Positions 25,639-34,293 of a DNA stretch of 64,000 bases are shown in pieces. The notes beneath the pieces are model-generated. The model was not told the origin of the DNA. It searched no databases and saw only the letters and a list, made by a program, of their open reading frames with translations. A program made the translations under genes and the position numbers. The first letter of the stretch is position 1. Each line of letters opens with the position of its first letter. The DNA comes from Winogradskyella sp. (GTDB taxonomy: Bacteria > Bacteroidota > Bacteroidia > Flavobacteriales > Flavobacteriaceae), in contig NZ_JANQOM010000045.1 in the NCBI RefSeq assembly GCF_028289625.1, forward strand, positions 1 to 64,000, read 5' to 3'.

Positions 25639-26256
25639 TTAAATAAGTATGAAAATAGCAATGCCTATAAAGACAATGATTTGAAGCCACTTAAATACAA
25701 TACCTGAATTTTGATGCTCTAATGAAAATTCTTTGATTTTGGCTGCCAATAATGCTATAGCTGAAAAAATAAAGAATGAGACCAGCATAAAAATCCCTCC
25801 CAAAATATAAAACTGCCAAACCGTATTGATGGTTTGGGAAAACAAAAACCCAGGAAAAAACGCCAAAAAGAAAATAGTCACTTTTGGATTAAGGACATTC
25901 ATAAAAAAACCCTGAACAAAAAGCGCCTTTAAACTCTTTTTTGGTGCAACATCCGAATTAAAATCGAGTTCTGTATTGGACTTATAAACCTTATAAGCCA
26001 AGTATAAAAGATAAATAGCACCCAACAGTTTTATGGTGAAAAAGATATTGTCATTGGCTTTGATAATCGCAGAAACACCAAACGCCAATAAGGTTGTATG
26101 GATAATACATCCTGTGATTAATCCACAAACTGTAGCTAATCCATAGGCCTTTCCATTAGTAATACTTTGCACTAAAACATAGATATTATCTGGTCCTGGA
26201 GAAATGGCCAAAGCAGATGTTGCTAGGGTGAATGAGATAAGGATGTCGTAATTCAA
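25639..26256 (-). CDS. LysE family amino-acid exporter
   Basis: A 205-residue inner-membrane protein with about six hydrophobic segments and the family signature SPGPDNIYVLVQS near the N-terminus. Members export amino acids such as lysine, threonine or homoserine lactone, and the substrate cannot be read from the sequence. The start codon is TTG at 26256-26254: there is no in-frame ATG before the stop a few codons upstream, and the protein start MNYDILISF fits the family. The gap to the HMG-CoA lyase gene is 70 bases, so the two may share a transcript. Confidence in the family is high. Confidence 0.88.
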   Translation of the reverse strand: MNYDILISFTLATSALAISPGPDNIYVLVQSITNGKAYGLATVCGLITGCIIHTTLLAFGVSAIIKANDNIFFTIKLLGAIYLLYLAYKVYKSNTELDFNSDVAPKKSLKALFVQGFFMNVLNPKVTIFFLAFFPGFLFSQTINTVWQFYILGGIFMLVSFFIFSAIALLAAKIKEFSLEHQNSGIVFKWLQIIVFIGIAIFILI

Positions 26257-26342
26257 ACTTAAATATTTGTGCTAAAATACACCATTCATTGTAAGCAAGC
26301 TATCTTACCTTCGACTGAAAATAAATAACACTAAAAAGGTTT

Positions 26343-27275
26343 ATGACAAAAACTACGCTCTCATTTACTTTCTCACTTTTAACGTTAGCTGTATGTAGCC
26401 TATTTGCACAATCTACGGCAACTTATGACATTAGCTTCACAAGTACTTGGAATTCAACTGACCATGGGACCTTGCCTAGTAGTGCACATTGGTCTGATTT
26501 AGTGGGTGCCAATCATAATAGTAATATTACGTTCTGGGAGGTCGGTAGTATGGCAACACTAGGCATTGAAGAAGTGGCAGAAAGAGGAGTCAATACCGAT
26601 TTTAATTTAGAAGTACAAGCTGCCATTAATGCAGGAAATGCTGGGCAATGGCTCCAACAAGAATTTGCACCTTTTGCTGCCATTAGTACGGCCACTTTAA
26701 GTGATATCACAGTGTCACAAGATTTTCCTTTATTAACCTTAGTGTCTATGATTGCACCGAGTCCTGACTGGATGATTGCAATAAATGGTTTAAACCTTTG
26801 GGATACGACTAATAATAATTGGAAAGATACATTTACGGTAGACTTATTTCCTTATGATGCAGGCACTGAAGACGGTTTTGGCTATTCCACTAATAATGCT
26901 GCTACTGTACCTCAAGGAGTGATTACCAATATTGCTGGTGCTTCAGGTTATCCTTTTAATTCTGAAAAGATAGGAATACTGACCATTACTTTAAAGAGCT
27001 CATCATTAAGCATTGACGATTTTGATAATCAAAATACTATAGAATTATACCCTAATCCTAATACAACTGGTAAAGTCACCATTTCTAACGCAACTGCTTT
27101 AAGCGAAATTTCCATGTATGATGTTTTGGGTAAAAAAGTGAAGCAAATAAAGTTTACCAACAATACCAATGACCAAAAAGTCGTTGATCTTACCGATTTA
27201 AAACAAGGTATCTATATTATAAGATTAACCAACAACTCTGGAACAGTTGAAAGTAAAAGATTAATAATAAACTGA
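26343..27275 (+). CDS. Spondin_N domain protein with T9SS sorting tail
   Basis: A 310-residue secreted protein. Signal peptide MTKTTLSFTFSLLTLAVCSLFA, then a spondin_N-like domain at about 25-225: YDISFTSTWNSTDHGTLPSSAHWS, TFWEVGSMATLGIEEVAERG, and SPDWMIAINGLNLWD. Metal-binding acidic residues are likely in LFPYDAGTEDGFGY. The last 75 residues are a type-A T9SS C-terminal domain: ELYPNPNTTGKV, MYDVLGKKVKQI, DLTDLKQGIYIIRL, ending KRLIIN. It would be carried across the outer membrane by the type IX system and attached or released at the surface. Spondin domains bind matrix or sugars, so adhesion is a reasonable guess. It is monocistronic. Confidence 0.85.
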   Translation: MTKTTLSFTFSLLTLAVCSLFAQSTATYDISFTSTWNSTDHGTLPSSAHWSDLVGANHNSNITFWEVGSMATLGIEEVAERGVNTDFNLEVQAAINAGNAGQWLQQEFAPFAAISTATLSDITVSQDFPLLTLVSMIAPSPDWMIAINGLNLWDTTNNNWKDTFTVDLFPYDAGTEDGFGYSTNNAATVPQGVITNIAGASGYPFNSEKIGILTITLKSSSLSIDDFDNQNTIELYPNPNTTGKVTISNATALSEISMYDVLGKKVKQIKFTNNTNDQKVVDLTDLKQGIYIIRLTNNSGTVESKRLIIN

Positions 27276-27312
27276 GGCAAAAATTCAATAAAAACCGCTA
27301 TTGAAGCTTTCT

Positions 27313-27342
27313 AAAAGGTACAGTAATTACTGTGCCTTTTTT
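27313..27342. terminator. Shared terminator of the spondin gene and pyrD
   Basis: AAAAGGTACAGTA pairs with TACTGTGCCTTTT (one G-T pair). It overlaps the last codons of pyrD and serves both convergent genes. Confidence 0.8.
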
Positions 27343-28388
27343 AATATCGCTTTGTTAATCTCTTTAATAAGCTTAGGGCCTTCGTAGATAAAGCCTGTAT
27401 ATAATTGCACTAAGTCGGCTCCAGCATCTAACTTCTCTAAAGCATCCTCAGCAGAATTGATGCCACCCACACCAATGATAGGGAATGCTTTTTTACTTTC
27501 CTTGGCTAAAAAGCGAATTATTTCCGTAGATCTTTTAGTCAATGGTTTACCGCTTAGGCCTCCCGTTTCAGATTTATTATTACTCTTAAGTCCTTCCCTA
27601 GAAATCGTAGTATTTGTGGCAATAATACCATCAATTTTTGTCACAGTAACAATATCGATGATATCCAAGAGTTGTTCGTCCGTTAAATCCGGAGCTATTT
27701 TTAATAAAATCGGTTTTGATTTTGGCTTCTGAAAATTTAAAACTTGTAATGCCTTTAACAACTGGGTTAGCGGCTCTTTATCTTGTAACGCTCTAAGGTT
27801 TGGAGTGTTAGGTGAACTCACATTAACCACAAAATAATCCACATAATCAAAAAGTGCATTAAAACAGGTTTTATAATCTTCTACGGCATCTTCATTGGAC
27901 GTTACTTTGTTTTTCCCAATATTTCCACCAATCAAAACTCCACTTGTCCTGAGCGTAGTCGAAGGGCGTTTAAGTCGTTCAACAGCTACTTCTACTCCAC
28001 CATTATTAAATCCCATTCGGTTAATAATGGCAGCATCTTCTTTTAATCGAAATAATCGCTTTTTGGGGTTTCCAGATTGTGGCTTTGGTGTTAAGGTTCC
28101 TATTTCAATAAAACCGAAACCAAAATTTGAAAGCTCATTATAGAGCTTGGCATCCTTATCAAAACCTGCTGCCAAACCAACCGGATTTTTAAACTTCAGT
28201 CCAAATAACTCGCGTTCGAGTGTTTTGTCTTCAATAAGATATAGATTCCTAAAGAGGTACTTAAACCCTGGAATCTTAGATATTATTCTAATTAATGAAA
28301 AGGTGAAGTGATGAACTTTTTCCGGGTCGAAACAAAAAAGAATGGGTCGTAATAATGCTTTATACATATCTGCTAAATTGCTATGCAA
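27327..28388 (-). CDS. pyrD: Dihydroorotate dehydrogenase (quinone), class 2, with REP-like in-frame insertion
   Basis: A membrane-associated FMN enzyme of pyrimidine synthesis that passes electrons to quinone. The frame gives 353 residues, but the ATG at 28367-28365 ([11 protein letters not shown]) is the more typical class-2 start, making 346. An N-terminal membrane-association helix ([18 protein letters not shown]) precedes [27 protein letters not shown] and [13 protein letters not shown]. Catalytic Ser is in [12 protein letters not shown], and FMN motifs are [11 protein letters not shown] and [13 protein letters not shown]. Between VERLKR and [11 protein letters not shown] the sequence carries PSTTLRTSG, encoded by a REP-like DNA repeat at 27942-27967. 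Relatives have a short loop there, so the insertion is probably tolerated on the surface. Confidence 0.95.
   Translation of the reverse strand: MHSNLADMYKALLRPILFCFDPEKVHHFTFSLIRIISKIPGFKYLFRNLYLIEDKTLERELFGLKFKNPVGLAAGFDKDAKLYNELSNFGFGFIEIGTLTPKPQSGNPKKRLFRLKEDAAIINRMGFNNGGVEVAVERLKRPSTTLRTSGVLIGGNIGKNKVTSNEDAVEDYKTCFNALFDYVDYFVVNVSSPNTPNLRALQDKEPLTQLLKALQVLNFQKPKSKPILLKIAPDLTDEQLLDIIDIVTVTKIDGIIATNTTISREGLKSNNKSETGGLSGKPLTKRSTEIIRFLAKESKKAFPIIGVGGINSAEDALEKLDAGADLVQLYTGFIYEGPKLIKEINKAILKKAQ
27942..27967. repeat. REP-like palindromic element inside pyrD
   Basis: The core reads TGTCCTGAGCGTAGTCGAAGGG-type sequence: TGTCCTGAG, CGTAG, TCGAAGGG. This family of short palindromic repeats (CCTTCGAC...CTCAGGACA) is widespread between genes in many bacterial genomes. 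Here it lies within a coding frame and adds residues STTLRTSG without a stop. Confidence 0.65.
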
Positions 28389-28483
28389 AAATAAGAATCT
28401 AAATAATTATGTGAGCCTCATACAGATACTAATTATTTCAACATAAACTGTCAATTGTCATTCTTTTTGACGCTACAAATTAT

Positions 28484-28491
28484 TACATTTG
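28484..28491 (+). promoter_or_regulatory. -7 element of the universal stress gene
   Basis: TACATTTG matches TAnnTTTG, 24 bases before the ATG, with a TTG at 28467 (14-base spacer, shorter than usual). Confidence 0.45.
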
Positions 28492-28515
28492 AGCTTATAA
28501 CTAATAATAACAATC

Positions 28516-29346
28516 ATGAAAAAAATCATAATTCCTGTCGATTTTTCAAAACATTCCGAATATGCCTTAGAAACTGGAGCTGCACTAGCAAAACAGCATA
28601 ATGCTGAGCTTATTGTAATGCACATGCTAGAGCTTTCAGAATCTATCTTCTCAGCCTCTAGCTCTGATAGAAACGAAGAAACGGCATTTATGCTTATGGT
28701 TACCAATAAAGAATTTGAAAAATTCTTGGACAAGCCTTACCTAGAAGACATTACAGTAACTCCTCTTATAAAACATCATAAAGTTTTAAAAGAAGTCGCT
28801 GAAGTTGCTAGTCACGAAAAAGCAGACCTTATCGTGATGGGTTCTAGAGGACATAGCGATCATGATGGTATTTTCACAGGTTCTAATACTGAAAAAGTAG
28901 TGCGCTATAGTGATACTCCTGTTTTGGTGGTAAAGTCAAAACCAGAATCCGTTAATTTCAAGAATGTTGTCCTTAGTTGTGATTTTAGTGAAGATAGTAT
29001 TTCTGCTGTTAAAAATGCGTTAGAGTTATTAAATGAACTGGCTGAAAAAGTGACGTTATTACATGTTAACCTTCCTAATTTGAGTTTTTTAAGCACAGAT
29101 GAAATCAATGAGAATGTCTCAGACTTTTTAAAACTTTCTAGGCTTGACGAAGGGGATTTACACATCGCTTATACGGCAGACCATACTGTTGAGGATGGTG
29201 TACTCAATTATTCGCGACGAGAAGATGCAGACGCTGTGTCTATCATCACACATGGTAGAACAGGTCTAAGCCATTTCTTTGGAGGCAGTATTTCTGAAGA
29301 TTTAGTCAACCACTCAAAACTTCCTGTGGTGACCTTTAAATTATAG
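28516..29346 (+). CDS. Universal stress protein, two tandem USP domains
   Basis: A 276-residue cytosolic protein with two UspA folds, about 1-140 and 148-276. The first domain opens KKIIIPVDFSKHSEYALETG and has the nucleotide-type loop MGSRGHSDHDGIFTGSNTEKVVRYS. The second opens FKNVVLSCDFSEDS and ends with THGRTGLSHFFGGSISEDLVNHS. Both loops fit the ATP-binding G-x2-G-x9-G-S/T pattern, so nucleotide binding is possible in each. Such proteins support survival under starvation or redox stress. The gene is monocistronic, with a Bacteroidota promoter in front and a hairpin terminator behind. Confidence 0.93.
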   Translation: MKKIIIPVDFSKHSEYALETGAALAKQHNAELIVMHMLELSESIFSASSSDRNEETAFMLMVTNKEFEKFLDKPYLEDITVTPLIKHHKVLKEVAEVASHEKADLIVMGSRGHSDHDGIFTGSNTEKVVRYSDTPVLVVKSKPESVNFKNVVLSCDFSEDSISAVKNALELLNELAEKVTLLHVNLPNLSFLSTDEINENVSDFLKLSRLDEGDLHIAYTADHTVEDGVLNYSRREDADAVSIITHGRTGLSHFFGGSISEDLVNHSKLPVVTFKL

Positions 29347-29352
29347 ATAGCT

Positions 29353-29386
29353 TAAAGGCCTTAGAGTTATTCTTCTAAGGTCTTTA
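29353..29386. terminator. Terminator behind the universal stress gene
   Basis: TAAAGGCCTTAGA pairs with TCTAAGGTCTTTA (one G-T pair). It also touches the 3' end of the convergent potassium-channel gene. Confidence 0.75.
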
Positions 29387-30055
29387 ATCTTTTGATGAAG
29401 AATGCTTAATATACTTCTCAACCACTACTGCTGTAATAATTACTAGATAAAACTGGCCCATAAGACCAACCAATATTGCAGCCTTTTGTGCTATCGGAAT
29501 TGTTGGAACAATTTCCCCATAACCTATGGTAAGCAAAGTGATATAAGCATAATATAAAATTGCGTCTGATTTTAAAACTATATCATTGGTTTCCATCAAA
29601 ATTCCGGAGAATGCTCCAGGATTTGTTAGCTCTATTGACATAAACAGAAAAAATCCCAAAAATCCTAATGATATATAACCACACATTAGACCCATAATGA
29701 CATTCTTGGTGACACGCTCTGCTTGCCAGACTTGTTTAATAATATTCCAAGCGACAGTGATATAAAAGATGAAATAAATAGAAAGCCTAATTAGTAAGTT
29801 TTCTGTGTTTTGTCTTCTTGCAAGCATTTCAAAACCAAAGACTAAGGCAGAAATAGCAAATAATACAACAAAAAGCCACATTAACTTTTTCTTCTTAGAA
29901 ATCATTAAAATACCGCCCGCTATACTAATAAGATAGAAAACTGGTAGAAGAATATGATCATAAAACTCTGGTGGAAAAAACAGTGACCCAAACAATATGA
30001 CTAATTGTGTGATCAGAAAAATTTCAAAACGGTATGTATAGAGCTCTTTAATCAT
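29384..30055 (-). CDS. Two-TM-pore potassium channel family protein
   Basis: A 223-residue membrane protein with about six hydrophobic helices, the last two flanking a pore loop. The selectivity filter TIGYGE is at residues 176-181 (LLTIGYGEIVPTIPIAQK), which is the classical TxGYG potassium filter. A long final helix (AAILVGLMGQFYLVIITAVVV) follows, and the C-terminus is short and charged, without an RCK or TrkA-N regulatory domain. It is the last gene of the minus operon TolC-adaptor-RND-channel, 9 bases after the RND gene. Why a potassium channel follows an efflux pump is not known. It could relieve charge or osmotic effects, but that is speculation. Confidence 0.87.
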   Translation of the reverse strand: MIKELYTYRFEIFLITQLVILFGSLFFPPEFYDHILLPVFYLISIAGGILMISKKKKLMWLFVVLFAISALVFGFEMLARRQNTENLLIRLSIYFIFYITVAWNIIKQVWQAERVTKNVIMGLMCGYISLGFLGFFLFMSIELTNPGAFSGILMETNDIVLKSDAILYYAYITLLTIGYGEIVPTIPIAQKAAILVGLMGQFYLVIITAVVVEKYIKHSSSKD

Positions 30056-30064
30056 TTTGAAGAT

Positions 30065-33000
30065 TTAATCTTCCAAAATAGACTCATTAAATTCATAACC
30101 TTTATAATTCACTTTGAACAAAATACTATAGAATGATGGAATAAATAAAAGCGTAATTACTGTACCGAAAAGCAGTCCTATCATGATGCTCACTGCCATA
30201 CCTTCCCACATTTCCCCTCCGCTTAAATATAAAGGAATAAGACCCAAAACCGTCGTAAAGGTTGCCAAAAGAATCGGTCTAAATCGTTGAAGGCAGGCTG
30301 CTATAATGGCATCTTCTATAGGTCTTTTTAACTCTGTTTCCTCTATCTGAATGCGATCGATTAATACAATGGCATTATTAATGACAATACCAGCCAAAGA
30401 AATCACACCCAAGAATGGCATAAACCCAAAAGGCTCTTGAAATATGAGCAATCCAATCACTACACCAATAATTCCAAGTGGAATTGTTGAGGCCACCATA
30501 ACTGTTTTTCGTACTGAGTTAAATTGAATGATAAGCAACAAAATGATAATAAATCCAGATAAAGGCAGATAGCCTATTACAGCACCCATATTTTCTGCTG
30601 TATTTTCGGCATCTCCACCAAACTTGTAGGTATAGCCCTCAGGCCAATCCTGTGATACCTCTTCCATATAAGGCGTTATTACATTCATAATTGCTGAAGC
30701 GTTACCGGAAGCATTTAATTCTGAACTTACGTTAATCGTTCTATCTATATCTAATCGTTTAATTTTTGCATATTGCCATTGTGGCTCTATAGAAGCAACT
30801 TGAAGCAGGGGTACACTTTTACCCGAGTTCTGTGCGTAAATATTCAAAGTTTCTATTGAAGCAAGGGTTTGTTGTTGACTTTTGTCACTACGCATCAATA
30901 TAGGAATAGACTTGTCATTCTCTCGATATTCACCAGTTTGGAAGCCATCTAAAACCGTTTGAAGCGAAGTCGCTACATCAGAACTGGTTACACCAGCTAA
31001 TTGTGCTTTATTCTGATCGATATTGACTACAAATTTTTTAGTCTTCGGTCCCCAATCGTCCTTAATATTTTTAGTACCTGATACGGTTTTTAGTTTTTGT
31101 TTTGTCTGTTCTGAAAGCTGAGCTAAAATATCAGGATTATCACCAGATATCTTAATTTCAATGGGAACACCTCCGCCGCCAGAACCTAATAAGCCTACCT
31201 TAATATCCGCATTGGGAAAATTATTAAAACAATAATCATCGAGTTTCTCTACCATGTCATTGTTATAGATAAAATCCGAAGTATTCACCAGAATATGGGC
31301 ATAACTCGCATCAGGTTCGTCAGTAGTATAGCCCAAATCATAAGAAGAAGGCCCTTCACCAACGTAAGCAGACCAATCCGTAATACCATTTGGTCTAGTA
31401 TCATTAACCAAAAGCTCTTGAGTTATATAATCTTCAATCTTATGAATGACCTCCTTTGTGGCTTCAATACGTGTTCCTTGTGGTAAATTGATATCTACCG
31501 TAATCATATTACGGTCACTATCTGGAAAGAATACAAAAGGAATATAACCAAACCCAAACATGGATAAAAAGAAGGCTCCTATAATTCCAAAAAGCACCAA
31601 GCGCTTGTAAGAAAGTGCGACTAAAATAAGATTTTTATAATACAGCTTTAATTTATTGATGGTTTTATCAATTATGGTTTCTTTCTTTTCAGATTTCGGT
31701 GTAATCTTCAAGAACAAAAAGCATAATAATGTAATTACTGTTAGTGCAATAATCCATGACGATAGTAACGCCATCGAAATAACTACGAATATTGGCCCTA
31801 CAATATCTCCCATGGTTGATTCTGCCATGTAAAAAGCTAAGAAAGCTGCGGAAGTTGTTAAAGTTGATATTAACAAAGGCGTAAACAGTTCGCTACAAGC
31901 ATCTATAGCGGCCTTCTTGGCTTCAATACCGTTTTCCATTTTCACCATTATGGTCTCTGCTACCACAATGGCATTATCAACCATCATTCCCAAAGCCATA
32001 ATCAAGGCTGCTAGCGTTACTTGGTTTAAGCCCATATCAATAACACCCATAAGCATAAGTGTCATGATAGTAACCATTGGTATTAAACTAGCAATTATAC
32101 CTCCAGTTCGTAACCCTAAGAATATAAGCATCACAATGAGGACTATAGTAATGGACTGGATTAAGTTGACGATAAAATCACTAATCTTATTATCTATATA
32201 GGTATCTAAAGATGATAAGCGCTTAAGCTCTAAACCAACCGGTAAAATCTTTTCCCACTTACCCACAACTCCGTTGATATCACTTCCTAACTGAATAATA
32301 TTTGCACCTTCCTTTAAACTCACATGCATGGATATAGCCTCCTGTCCATTCACCGTTACAAGCTGACTCGGCGGATCTATATAACCTTGTTTTACATTGG
32401 TAATGTCACCTAAATAGACTAACTGCGTACCATCACCAACAGGAATCAATGTTTGTTTAATATCCTCGATAGAATTAAAATTACCTGAAGGCTCTAAAAT
32501 AATACGTTCGTCACCCAAATTGACCTGACCTCCTGAGCTTAAAATGTTAGTTGAACCAATAATCCCTTGTAATTTTGAAGCTGACAACCCATATTCTTTA
32601 AGGCGTGAATTATCAAACTCTATGAAAACACGTTCATCCTGTACACCACCAACTTCAACTTTAGCAGCCAAATCCAATTTGATTAAATCGTCCTTAATAT
32701 CATCAACATAATCCTTGGCTTCGGCATAAGAAAATCCGTCGATGACTAAGCCCACTGCGATACCAAACACCTCACCAATACCGTCATCATTTAAATTAGG
32801 TTGAACACCAGAAGGTAAGCCTTGGATTTGAGATAATTTTCGCCTCAGACGGTCCCATACTGATTGTAAATCCTCTGGTTTCACCTCATCCTTTAGTTCT
32901 ACTGAAACTACAGACAATCCTGATCGCGATGTACTGCTTACTTCTTTTAATTCTGGTAATTCTTGAACAACTTTTTCAACTTTATCGGTTACTAACTGCT

Positions 33001-33178
33001 CAACACGCTCGGGACTTGAACCAGGAAATTGAGACACAACGGTAGCTACTCTTACTGTATATGGAGGCATACTATCTCTAGATAAAGATTGATAGAATAC
33101 CATACCCATTATCATAATTGTGGCAAGAACCGTAAACGTAATACGGTTTCTGTTGATGGAAAATGCAGTTAAATTCAT
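30065..33178 (-). CDS. RND family efflux permease (AcrB/MdtB type)
   Basis: A 1037-residue inner-membrane proton-driven exporter. Topology follows RND pumps: one N-terminal helix (FTVLATIMIMGMVFY), a large periplasmic part (FPGSSPERVEQLVTDKVE, then GGVQDERVFIEFD), helices 2-7 from about 335, the second periplasmic loop, and helices 8-12 from about 865 to 1015. The HAE-type transmembrane region MALGMMVDNAIVVAETI carries the acidic proton-relay residues. It would work with the adaptor gene directly upstream and the TolC-type gene before that. Substrates cannot be predicted; drugs, bile salts or metals are all possible. The neighbours are separated by 6 and 9 bases, so this is one operon. Confidence 0.95.
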   Translation of the reverse strand: MNLTAFSINRNRITFTVLATIMIMGMVFYQSLSRDSMPPYTVRVATVVSQFPGSSPERVEQLVTDKVEKVVQELPELKEVSSTSRSGLSVVSVELKDEVKPEDLQSVWDRLRRKLSQIQGLPSGVQPNLNDDGIGEVFGIAVGLVIDGFSYAEAKDYVDDIKDDLIKLDLAAKVEVGGVQDERVFIEFDNSRLKEYGLSASKLQGIIGSTNILSSGGQVNLGDERIILEPSGNFNSIEDIKQTLIPVGDGTQLVYLGDITNVKQGYIDPPSQLVTVNGQEAISMHVSLKEGANIIQLGSDINGVVGKWEKILPVGLELKRLSSLDTYIDNKISDFIVNLIQSITIVLIVMLIFLGLRTGGIIASLIPMVTIMTLMLMGVIDMGLNQVTLAALIMALGMMVDNAIVVAETIMVKMENGIEAKKAAIDACSELFTPLLISTLTTSAAFLAFYMAESTMGDIVGPIFVVISMALLSSWIIALTVITLLCFLFLKITPKSEKKETIIDKTINKLKLYYKNLILVALSYKRLVLFGIIGAFFLSMFGFGYIPFVFFPDSDRNMITVDINLPQGTRIEATKEVIHKIEDYITQELLVNDTRPNGITDWSAYVGEGPSSYDLGYTTDEPDASYAHILVNTSDFIYNNDMVEKLDDYCFNNFPNADIKVGLLGSGGGGVPIEIKISGDNPDILAQLSEQTKQKLKTVSGTKNIKDDWGPKTKKFVVNIDQNKAQLAGVTSSDVATSLQTVLDGFQTGEYRENDKSIPILMRSDKSQQQTLASIETLNIYAQNSGKSVPLLQVASIEPQWQYAKIKRLDIDRTINVSSELNASGNASAIMNVITPYMEEVSQDWPEGYTYKFGGDAENTAENMGAVIGYLPLSGFIIILLLIIQFNSVRKTVMVASTIPLGIIGVVIGLLIFQEPFGFMPFLGVISLAGIVINNAIVLIDRIQIEETELKRPIEDAIIAACLQRFRPILLATFTTVLGLIPLYLSGGEMWEGMAVSIMIGLLFGTVITLLFIPSFYSILFKVNYKGYEFNESILED

Positions 33179-33184
33179 CTACGC

Positions 33185-34273
33185 TTAGTTTAATTTTACT
33201 TCTTGCCCATCTAATAACGTCTGTAAGCCAGCTGTTGCAATTTTTTGACCTGCATTGAGTCCAGACTTCACTTCAAATCCATCAGCTGTAAGGTTACCTA
33301 TGGTTATAATTTGTTTTTTTACGGTTGCTTTATCTTTATCGCCTTCTACTAAGAACACAAATCTACCGTCTGCATCTTCACCAACTGCATTAGCTGGAAT
33401 CACTAGCATTTTTCTTGCTAAATCCTCATCCACAAATTCGAATAACACATCAGCAGCCATACCACTTTTAATACGTTCATCGGAATCAGTTACCGTAACA
33501 GTGATTGGATAGGTAGAGGTATTTGCATCTAAGGCTGGTGCCACCTCTGTGATTACAGCATTAAAAGTTTCTCCTTCAATTGCAGTGAAAGATACCTTAA
33601 CTTTCATCCCCTTTTTTACAGCATTAATTACAGATTCTGGAAGCCCCAGACTTATTTCAATGGCTGTACCTGCATTTAATACACCTACTATTTGACCAGG
33701 AGACACATTTTCATCAACTTCAGCGGCAACAGAAGCAATAACGCCATCTTCTGGTGCATATAAATAACCAAATCGAATTTGGTCTTGTTGAATGGCCACA
33801 CTTCGTTTGGACGATTCAAAGCTCGCAACGGCTGTTCGATAAGAATTTTTAGCAGCTTCGTAATCACTTAAAGAAGCACTCCCTTTTTCATAGAGTGTCC
33901 GCATACGATTTAATGAAAGTTTTGCCGTATTCATTTGAGATTCTGCACTATTTTTAGATTCGATAGAAGCCTCATAATTTAAGCGAGCTGCAACATTATC
34001 TAAAGTACCCAAAAGCTGGCCTTTTTTTACGTCTTGGCCCAACTTCATATCAAACTTTGTTATAATACCACTACTACGAAAGCTAAGGTTTATGATTTTC
34101 TCAGTTTTGGCTGTTCCGCTGAATTGTCTGGCTTTTTCACCACCCAAATACCCAACCTCAGTATATTTTACAGGTCGTAAAACAACGTCTTCTTTAACTT
34201 CTTTCTCACCACAACTAGATAGAAGTATAACTAAAACTAGGATATGGATTTTAAAGATTCTATTAAATAGCAT
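33185..34273 (-). CDS. RND periplasmic adaptor (membrane fusion protein), lipoprotein
   Basis: A 362-residue HlyD/AcrA-type adaptor. The N-terminus IHILVLVILLSSC gives a lipobox with Cys21. The order is barrel-sandwich half (FRSSGIITKFDMKLGQDVKKGQ), a coiled-coil hairpin at about 95-165 (NYEASIESKNSAESQM... RTLYEKGSASLSDYEAAK), the second lipoyl half (YAPEDGVIASVAAEVDENVSPGQ) and a beta-barrel (EISLGLPESVINAVKKGMKV). A final membrane-proximal domain ends KIATAGLQTLLDGQEVKLN. It bridges the RND pump and the TolC-type outer-membrane channel. Genes lie 6 bases and 20 bases from its neighbours. All domains are present. Confidence 0.95.
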   Translation of the reverse strand: MLFNRIFKIHILVLVILLSSCGEKEVKEDVVLRPVKYTEVGYLGGEKARQFSGTAKTEKIINLSFRSSGIITKFDMKLGQDVKKGQLLGTLDNVAARLNYEASIESKNSAESQMNTAKLSLNRMRTLYEKGSASLSDYEAAKNSYRTAVASFESSKRSVAIQQDQIRFGYLYAPEDGVIASVAAEVDENVSPGQIVGVLNAGTAIEISLGLPESVINAVKKGMKVKVSFTAIEGETFNAVITEVAPALDANTSTYPITVTVTDSDERIKSGMAADVLFEFVDEDLARKMLVIPANAVGEDADGRFVFLVEGDKDKATVKKQIITIGNLTADGFEVKSGLNAGQKIATAGLQTLLDGQEVKLN

Positions 34274-34293
34274 TATTATAAGTGTTTAAAGTG

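Noticed and set aside
27895-28143. Open frame antisense to pyrD across the REP-like element
   Set aside because: It is a shadow of the pyrD coding sequence; its protein has no family marks.
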